This document shows, piece after piece, positions 12,447 to 16,824 of a DNA stretch of 16,824 nucleotides. Numbering within the stretch: position 1 is the stretch's first letter; every line of letters starts with the position of its first letter. This DNA comes from DASRJG01 sp032124015 (GTDB taxonomy: Bacteria > Acidobacteriota > Polarisedimenticolia > Polarisedimenticolales > DASRJG01): NCBI GenBank assembly GCA_032124015.1, contig JAQBEH010000032.1, positions 1 through 16,824 of the forward strand, in the 5' to 3' direction. A program made the position numbers and the translations under genes. The notes under the pieces are model-generated. The model was given only the letters and a program-made list of their open reading frames with translations. It searched no databases and was not told where the DNA came from.

Positions 12447-13214
12447 ATGCCGACCACGCGCCGCGCTTCCAACCACACCTTGGACCTTCTCGCCTCGCGG
12501 GTGAGGCGACTGCGCGAAACCCGCGGGTGGAGCCGTGCGGAGCTGGCCTTCCGCTCCGGGCTCTCCATCCGGTTCCTGGCTCGAATCGAATCCGGCGACG
12601 GTAACGTCTCCCTCGTTCGCCTCGTCCATCTCGCCGAAGCGCTCGACACGACTCCGGACGCGCTCTTGCGCGCTCCTCGCCCGCGCGGCCCGGTGATCGC
12701 GCTCACGGGCTTGCGCGGCGCGGGGAAGAGCACGATCGGCCCGCTGCTCGCGGCCGAGCTTGCGATCCCCTTCGTCGAGATGGACGCACTCGTACAGGAA
12801 GCCGCAGGCCTACCCCTCGATCAGATCTTCGAGCTCCACGGCGAGCGCTTCTACCGTCGTCTCGAGCGGGAGACGCTGCAATCGATTCTCGCGGGCTCTG
12901 TGGCGTCGGTGGTCGCGGCGGCCGGGGGCGTCGTCAACGAGCCGTCTACCTGGAAGACGCTGCTCGATCGAACGACCGTCGTCTGGCTGCGCGCCCGGCC
13001 CGAGGATCATTGGCGCCGCGTCATCGCACAGGGGGATCGGCGCCCGATGGCGGACAACCCCGACGCCATGGCCGAGCTTCGCGCCATGCTGGCCAGCCGG
13101 GAGGGGCGGTACGCGCAGGCCCATATCGTCGTCGACACCGAACGCAGGACGCCCCAGGCTGTGGCGAAGGCGATCGTCGGCGAGTTGGCACTGCACGAAG
13201 AACGGAGCACCTGA
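12447..13214 (+). CDS. boxR: BoxR/BzdR-type transcriptional regulator (HTH plus shikimate kinase-like domain)
   Basis: A 255-residue two-domain regulator. An XRE-type helix-turn-helix (about 12-68, SRAELAFRSGLSIRFLARIESG) is joined to a shikimate kinase-like domain with P-loop GLRGAGKSTIG (88-98). This architecture defines BzdR and BoxR, repressors of anaerobic and aerobic benzoyl-CoA genes that are released when benzoyl-CoA binds the kinase-like domain. The ATG at 12447 starts 3 nt after the perfect operator and 6 nt after its TATAGT. An in-frame ATG at 12429 lies inside the operator and is less likely. The gene is divergent from boxC-boxB and continues into Memo with a 4-nt gap. The P-loop does not imply shikimate kinase activity. 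Confidence 0.93.
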   Translation: MPTTRRASNHTLDLLASRVRRLRETRGWSRAELAFRSGLSIRFLARIESGDGNVSLVRLVHLAEALDTTPDALLRAPRPRGPVIALTGLRGAGKSTIGPLLAAELAIPFVEMDALVQEAAGLPLDQIFELHGERFYRRLERETLQSILAGSVASVVAAAGGVVNEPSTWKTLLDRTTVVWLRARPEDHWRRVIAQGDRRPMADNPDAMAELRAMLASREGRYAQAHIVVDTERRTPQAVAKAIVGELALHEERST

Positions 13215-13218
13215 CGCC

Positions 13219-14097
13219 ATGCGACACACCGTGGTTTGCGGTCCGGCCGTGTCCGGGAGTTGGTATCCCCGGAATCGCGAAGAGCTAGCGGGCCTCGTCG
13301 ACGGCCTTCTCGAAAGCGCCGCCGCGCGAGCGGTTGCGGCGCCCGGATCGGTGGGAGCGCTCATCGTGCCCCATGCGGGATTCGTCTACTCCGGAGCCGT
13401 CGCGGCCTCGGCGTTCGTCAAGCTCCGAGGGCGCGCGATCGATCGCGTCGTGCTCATCGGGCCGAGCCATTACTTCGGCTTCCACGGCGCGGCGATCCCA
13501 GACAGAGCGACCGCGTACCGCACGCCGCTCGGAGACGTTGCGATCGATCGAGATGCGATCGCGGCCCTTCGCGAGGCCAAAGGCTTCCGCGCGGATGACC
13601 GGATGTTCGAGCCGGAGCACGCGCTAGAGGCCGAGCTTCCCTTCTTGCAGCGGGTGCTCTCGGCGCATGTCCTCGTCGTGCCGGTGCTGATGGGTGGGCG
13701 GGCGACGGAACACGACGCAAAGCGCGTCGCCGAGGGACTGGCGCCGTTGGTCGGTCCGTCCACGCTCCTCGTGGTCTCGTCCGACTTCACGCACTTCGGC
13801 CCGAACTTCGGGTACGTGCCGTTTCACGACGACGTCCCCGCTCGACTCCGCGAGTTGGACTTGGGCGCGGTCGCGGCCATCGAAGCGGGAGACGCCGAGG
13901 CCTTCGCGCGCTACGTGACCACGACCGGAGCGACGATCTGCGGACACCGCGCGATCGACGTCTCGCTGTTGCTGTCCGGCGCCTCGGCGGGATGGAAGCT
14001 CGTCGAATACGACAACTCGGGAAGCATGACCGGGATGTGGGACCACTCGGTCTCCTACGCGGCGATCGCGGCGCCTGCTTCCGGTTGGGCCGCGTGA
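13219..14097 (+). CDS. amrB: AmmeMemoRadiSam system protein B (Memo family)
   Basis: A 292-residue Memo-family protein (related to extradiol dioxygenases and to human MEMO1). The three metal-binding positions of MEMO1 correspond to His52 (VPHAGFVYSG), His84 (GPSHYFGFHG) and Cys241 (TICGH), all conserved. EHALEAELPFLQ and SSDFTHFG are further family signatures. Its biochemical role in prokaryotes is not established. The family is named for its frequent linkage with AMMECR1 and a radical SAM enzyme. The ATG at 13219 follows the boxR stop by 4 nt, and its stop overlaps the AMMECR1 start (TGATG). The frame is open upstream across boxR, but the family N-terminus begins here. Confidence 0.93.
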   Translation: MRHTVVCGPAVSGSWYPRNREELAGLVDGLLESAAARAVAAPGSVGALIVPHAGFVYSGAVAASAFVKLRGRAIDRVVLIGPSHYFGFHGAAIPDRATAYRTPLGDVAIDRDAIAALREAKGFRADDRMFEPEHALEAELPFLQRVLSAHVLVVPVLMGGRATEHDAKRVAEGLAPLVGPSTLLVVSSDFTHFGPNFGYVPFHDDVPARLRELDLGAVAAIEAGDAEAFARYVTTTGATICGHRAIDVSLLLSGASAGWKLVEYDNSGSMTGMWDHSVSYAAIAAPASGWAA

Positions 14098-14699
14098 TGA
14101 GCGCGCGGCTGACCGCCGAAGAGGGCGCGGCACTCGTCGCCCTGGCGCGGGCGGCGATCGAGGACCGATTGTTCCGCAACGGAGCGCTCGCGGCCGCGCG
14201 GAGATCCGTCGTCATCACGCCGGCGCTTGCGGCGAAACGGGCCTGCTTCGTGACGCTCCATGCCCCCGACGCCGGCGGGAAGCTGGTGCTTCGCGGCTGC
14301 ATCGGTTCGACCGAGGCTCGACTCCCCGCCCACGAAGCCGCCATCGCCTCGGCATTGGACGCCGCATTCGACGACCCGCGCTTCCCGCAGCTTTCACCCG
14401 AGGAGCATCCGGGCCTCGTCGTTTCGGTCTCGGCGCTCACGCCGTTCACACCCGTGCCCAGCGAGGAATCGATCGTTCCAGGGCGCGACGGCGTCGTCCT
14501 TACGGCCCGCGGCCACCGGGCGCTCTTCCTGCCGGAGGTCGCCGAGGAACAGGGCTGGACCCGGATCGAACTGCTCGAGCACCTCTGCCGAAAGGCCGAC
14601 CTTCCCAAAAACGCCTGGCAAGGGGCGCGGTTGTCGACGTTTCGGAGCGAGAAATTCGGTGAGCGGGAGAGCGGGGCTGCTAGAATCCAGCGGCCGTGA
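14097..14699 (+). CDS. amrA: AmmeMemoRadiSam system protein A (AMMECR1 domain)
   Basis: A 200-residue AMMECR1-domain protein with the invariant LRGCIG motif (65-70). The flanking pattern (CFVTLH before it; DPRFPQLSPEE and VSVSALTP after it) is typical of the family. Its function is unknown in any organism at the biochemical level; conserved pairing with Memo suggests a shared pathway or complex. The ATG overlaps the Memo stop by 1 nt, and its own stop overlaps the ctaB GTG by 4 nt, so all three are probably translated in a coupled way. The usual third member, a radical SAM protein, is not in the window. Confidence 0.93.
   Translation: MSARLTAEEGAALVALARAAIEDRLFRNGALAAARRSVVITPALAAKRACFVTLHAPDAGGKLVLRGCIGSTEARLPAHEAAIASALDAAFDDPRFPQLSPEEHPGLVVSVSALTPFTPVPSEESIVPGRDGVVLTARGHRALFLPEVAEEQGWTRIELLEHLCRKADLPKNAWQGARLSTFRSEKFGERESGAARIQRP
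14678..14686 (+). promoter_or_regulatory. Possible internal extended -10 box before ctaB
   Basis: TGCTAGAAT at 14678-14686 ends 9 nt before the ctaB GTG, where no Shine-Dalgarno is visible. It is identical to the extended -10 box before the HEAT-like gene. It could give ctaB a near-leaderless transcript in addition to read-through from AMMECR1. Confidence 0.4.
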
Positions 14700-15610
14700 A
14701 CCCCGTCGAATCCCAGCCGATCGCCTCCGTCGCCGACGTCTCGGCCGGTTCCCTGTCCACGCCGAGCCTGCGCGACCTGCTCGATCTCGCCAAACCACGG
14801 ATCACCACGATGGTTGTCTTCACGACGGCGATGGGGCTGTGGTTGGCACCCGGGTCGATCGGCCCCCTTCGCACCGCGCTCCTCCTGGTCGGCACCGCGC
14901 TGCTCGTCGGCTCGGCCAACATCTTCAACTGCTGGTACGAGCGCGAGACCGACGGCCTCATGATCCGCACGCGCAACCGGCCGCTCCCCTCCGGCCGTCT
15001 CGACCCGTGGACCGCTTTGTCGCTGGGCATCCTGTGCGGCGTCTTCGCGATCCCGATCCTGGCCATCGCGATCAACCCGCTGACCGCGTTGCTCGGCGCG
15101 ATCGCCCACGCCACCTACGTGCTCGTCTACACGCCCCTCAAAAAGATCTCGCCTTGGGCGCTCGAGGTCGGCGCGATCCCCGGCGCGATCCCGCCGCTCA
15201 TGGGATGGACGGCGGCCACCGGCACGCTCTCGCTCCCGGGGTGGTTCCTCTTCGGCATCCTCATGTTCTGGCAGATCCCCCACTTCCTCGCGATCGCGAT
15301 CTATCTCGAAGACGACTACCGCCGCGGCGGCCTCAAAGTGCTCTCGGCCGTGAAAGGGCCGGTGATCGCCGCCCGTTGGCTAGCGTTCTATACCGTCGTA
15401 CTCGTGGCCGTCAGCCTGTTGGCCCAGCCGCTCGAACTCGCGGGGTTCGCCTACACCGCAACGGCCGCAGTGCTCGGGGTTGGCTTCCTGGAATTCGCGC
15501 GGCGCGGCGTGATGGGGCGGGTCGAGGGGGCCTGGGCCCGTCGCACGATGCTGTACTCGATCGCCTGGCTGACGGCGCTAATGCTCGCGCTCGTCGCTTT
15601 CGCACGCTGA
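14696..15610 (+). CDS. ctaB: Protoheme IX farnesyltransferase (heme O synthase)
   Basis: A 304-residue polytopic membrane prenyltransferase of the UbiA superfamily (CtaB/CyoE). It attaches a farnesyl group to heme B to make heme O, needed for heme-copper oxidases. The first substrate-binding motif, NCWYERETDGLMIRTRNRPL (78-97), is of the CtaB/CyoE NxxxDxxxD type, with Glu82 in place of the first Asp. YTPLKK and the second polar motif YLEDDYRRGG are present, and about nine hydrophobic segments can be seen. The GTG start at 14696 overlaps the AMMECR1 stop and places an N-terminal cytoplasmic tail of about 25 residues before LAKPRIT. No oxidase subunit or ctaA gene is nearby, so its place behind boxR-Memo-AMMECR1 is unusual. 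Confidence 0.94.
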   Translation: MNPVESQPIASVADVSAGSLSTPSLRDLLDLAKPRITTMVVFTTAMGLWLAPGSIGPLRTALLLVGTALLVGSANIFNCWYERETDGLMIRTRNRPLPSGRLDPWTALSLGILCGVFAIPILAIAINPLTALLGAIAHATYVLVYTPLKKISPWALEVGAIPGAIPPLMGWTAATGTLSLPGWFLFGILMFWQIPHFLAIAIYLEDDYRRGGLKVLSAVKGPVIAARWLAFYTVVLVAVSLLAQPLELAGFAYTATAAVLGVGFLEFARRGVMGRVEGAWARRTMLYSIAWLTALMLALVAFAR

Positions 15611-15655
15611 TCCACCCTCGCTTCCGTGTTGGGCCGCTCCGTGGTCGACATGGCG

Positions 15656-15661
15656 TATGAT
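15656..15661 (+). promoter_or_regulatory. Candidate -10 box of the toxin-antitoxin module
   Basis: TATGAT at 15656-15661 lies 26 nt before the antitoxin ATG, with GAGGTG (15676-15681) between them as ribosome binding site. No convincing -35 is visible. Confidence 0.4.
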
Positions 15662-15687
15662 TCCCGGATCAAGTCGAGGTGATAGAC

Positions 15688-15885
15688 ATGGAAGCCAAGC
15701 AGCAGGTTCGCGAGCTCTTGGATCGTCTTCCCGACGATTGCAGCCTCGACGACGTCCTTTACCACCTGTACGTCGTTCGGTCGATCGAGAAGGGACTCGC
15801 GGATGCCGACTCCGGTCGAGTCATTCCCCACACTGAAGTAGCGGAAGCCCTTCGACGTAGATGGCAAGTCGGCAACGGCGAGTAG
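15688..15885 (+). CDS. Small antitoxin of a type II toxin-antitoxin module
   Basis: A 65-residue, mostly helical, charged protein. The stretch DDVLYHLYVVRSIEKGLADAD-SGRVIPHTEVAEALRRRW resembles small antitoxins that accompany RelE/ParE-type toxins; the IPHTEV end is typical of the partner-binding tail. It would bind and neutralise the next gene product and probably repress its own promoter. The ATG at 15688 is preferred over the in-frame GTG at 15679 because GAGGTG lies 6 nt upstream of it. It overlaps the toxin gene by 25 nt. The exact antitoxin family is not certain. Confidence 0.78.
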   Translation: MEAKQQVRELLDRLPDDCSLDDVLYHLYVVRSIEKGLADADSGRVIPHTEVAEALRRRWQVGNGE

Positions 15886-16169
15886 TTTGGGCCCTCGGGG
15901 CCCAAGAAGCCCTGACCGAGGCCCTTGAGTTCATTGGTGAAAACTCTCCAGATGGTGCGCGGCGCGTCCTTCACGCGGCCATGGATTCTGCGGCGAGCCT
16001 TGAGACTTTCAGCAAGCGCGGACGAACGGTCCCCGAATGCGACGACCCGAACATCCGGGAGATCTTCGTTTACTCGTACCGACTGATGTACCGGGTACAA
16101 GCCGATTCTGTCACGATCATTGCGTTCCTCCACGGGGCGCGCGACTTCGAGCGATGGACTCGCCAATAG
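15861..16169 (+). CDS. RelE/ParE-type toxin
   Basis: A 102-residue protein with the RelE/ParE superfamily pattern: an N-terminal helix pair (EALTEALEFIGENSPDGARRVLHAAMDSAASL), a loop (KRGRTVPECDDPNIREIFV) and terminal strands YRLMYRVQADSVTIIAFLHGARDF. ParE toxins inhibit DNA gyrase and RelE toxins cleave mRNA on the ribosome; the wording REIFVYSYRLMYRV is nearer ParE, but the target cannot be fixed from sequence. The start lies inside the antitoxin gene, a normal arrangement for coupled synthesis. Its end overlaps the following homoaconitase-like gene by 16 nt if that gene starts at its first ATG. Confidence 0.88.
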   Translation: MASRQRRVVWALGAQEALTEALEFIGENSPDGARRVLHAAMDSAASLETFSKRGRTVPECDDPNIREIFVYSYRLMYRVQADSVTIIAFLHGARDFERWTRQ

Positions 16170-16824
16170 CCGTGAACCGACCGCGGACCTTCGTCGAAGC
16201 CGTCGTAGAGAAGCACGCTTGCGGCAGTCCCCTGACGCGTCCGCCACGTCCTGGGGACATCGTCTGGCTGCGTCCGGTGAAGCTGCTGACCCACGACAAC
16301 ACCTCCGCGATCCTCGCGCGTTGCCGGTCGATGGGCGCGACCCGGGTCGCCTTCCCTGAACAGTGCGTCGTCGTCCTGGATCACGACGTGCAGAACAAGA
16401 CGGCGTCGAACCTCGACAAGTACGCGGCGATCGAGGCGTTCGCGCGCGAGCAGAAGATCGAGTTCCACGCGGCGGGCACGGGGATCGGGCACCAGGTGAT
16501 GATCGAGCAAGGCCACGTGCGGCCTGGCGAACTCTGCGTCGCCGCGGACTCGCACGCGAACATGTACGGGGCCCTGGGCGCGTTGGGGGTCGCGGTGTCG
16601 CGGTCGGACGCCGCGGGGATCTGGGCTTCGGGAATGTTCTGGTGGGAGGTTCCGCAAAGCGTGCGCGTCGTTTTCGAAGGACGCCTGCCGGAGGGCGCGA
16701 CGGCGAAGGACGTCGCGCTGCTGTTGTGCGCGCTCTACCCGGACGACGTCCTGGGCGCTGTGGTGGAGTTTGACGGACCCGGCGCCGACACGCTCGCGCA
16801 GGATGACCGCCTCACGCTGTCGAA
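16154..16824 (+). CDS. Homoaconitase-like protein, fungal Lys4 type (3' end outside window)
   Basis: The first 223 residues of an aconitase-superfamily protein; the frame is open to the window edge. LTHDN (45-49), LDHDVQNKTASNL (75-87), GTGIGHQVMIEQG (108-120), DSHANMYGALGALG (132-145), SDAAGIWASGMFWWEVP (151-167) and LPEGATAKDV follow fungal homoaconitase Lys4 (…DHDVQNKSEKNL…, …DSHSNTYGGIGALG…, …TDAAAIWATGQTWWQIP…) more closely than LeuC or AcnA as I recall those families. Homoaconitase converts homocitrate to homoisocitrate in the alpha-aminoadipate route to lysine. The cluster-binding cysteines would lie beyond the edge. The start is ATG 16154, overlapping the toxin gene, or GTG 16172; neither has a clear Shine-Dalgarno. 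A related dehydratase with another substrate is the alternative. Confidence 0.85.
   Translation, partial: MDSPIAVNRPRTFVEAVVEKHACGSPLTRPPRPGDIVWLRPVKLLTHDNTSAILARCRSMGATRVAFPEQCVVVLDHDVQNKTASNLDKYAAIEAFAREQKIEFHAAGTGIGHQVMIEQGHVRPGELCVAADSHANMYGALGALGVAVSRSDAAGIWASGMFWWEVPQSVRVVFEGRLPEGATAKDVALLLCALYPDDVLGAVVEFDGPGADTLAQDDRLTLS

Noticed and set aside
12711..13214. Shikimate kinase (aroK) fused to a regulator
   Set aside because: The P-loop kinase-like domain with an N-terminal HTH is the known BzdR/BoxR layout, where it binds benzoyl-CoA; no other aromatic amino acid genes are near.
13433..13450. GCGCGATCGATCGCG-type palindrome as a regulatory site
   Set aside because: It lies inside the Memo coding sequence; GATCG-rich strings recur throughout this GC-rich window and fit codon use.
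13787..15283. Minus-strand open frame of 498 codons opposite Memo, AMMECR1 and ctaB
   Set aside because: It spans three well-recognised plus-strand genes and translates to low-complexity Arg/Glu/Ser sequence.

Overview
This is a GC-rich bacterial chromosome segment, packed with genes and read on both strands. It carries aerobic benzoyl-CoA degradation genes (boxB, boxC, boxR), a Lon protease, an accessory elongation factor G, an AmmeMemoRadiSam gene pair and a heme O synthase. GC content, leaderless-looking starts and gene mix would suit an environmental proteobacterium of the myxobacterial/deltaproteobacterial kind or a related phylum such as Acidobacteriota. The sequence alone does not settle this. 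No RNA gene or CRISPR array is visible, and no gene-free stretch exceeds 300 bases.

Left part (1-6990, minus strand). The first 137 bases look like the 5' end of a group IIC intron that entered just behind the terminator of a cold-shock gene and runs off the left edge. The csp gene follows, with a good promoter and a structured 5' leader. Next is lon with its own promoter, then a two-gene unit encoding a HEAT-like helical protein and an EF-G paralogue.

Middle part (6991-9292). A minus-strand pair (an unusual aldo/keto reductase-like protein, then a glutathione S-transferase) diverges from a plus-strand apaH-type Ap4A hydrolase. The shared intergenic gap is only 32 bp. Both start codons lie 6 nt behind a TACGAT box, so both transcripts are probably leaderless. 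Related GGGGA-N-TGTCCCC palindromes flank this block.

Benzoyl-CoA region (9293-15610). boxC-boxB (minus) and boxR (plus) diverge from an intergenic region with two TGCA-type operator sites 44 bp apart, each overlapping a TATAGT -10 box. boxR is followed without a gap by Memo (AmmeMemoRadiSam B), AMMECR1 (AmmeMemoRadiSam A) and ctaB, joined by a 4-nt gap, a 1-nt overlap and a 4-nt overlap. A self-regulating benzoyl-CoA sensor therefore appears to head an operon containing an enigmatic conserved system and heme O synthesis. This is the most novel arrangement in the window.

Right part (15611-16824). A small overlapping toxin-antitoxin pair sits directly before, and overlaps, an aconitase-superfamily gene that is cut by the window edge. 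Its sequence resembles the fungal homoaconitase Lys4 rather than LeuC or the usual bacterial two-subunit enzymes.
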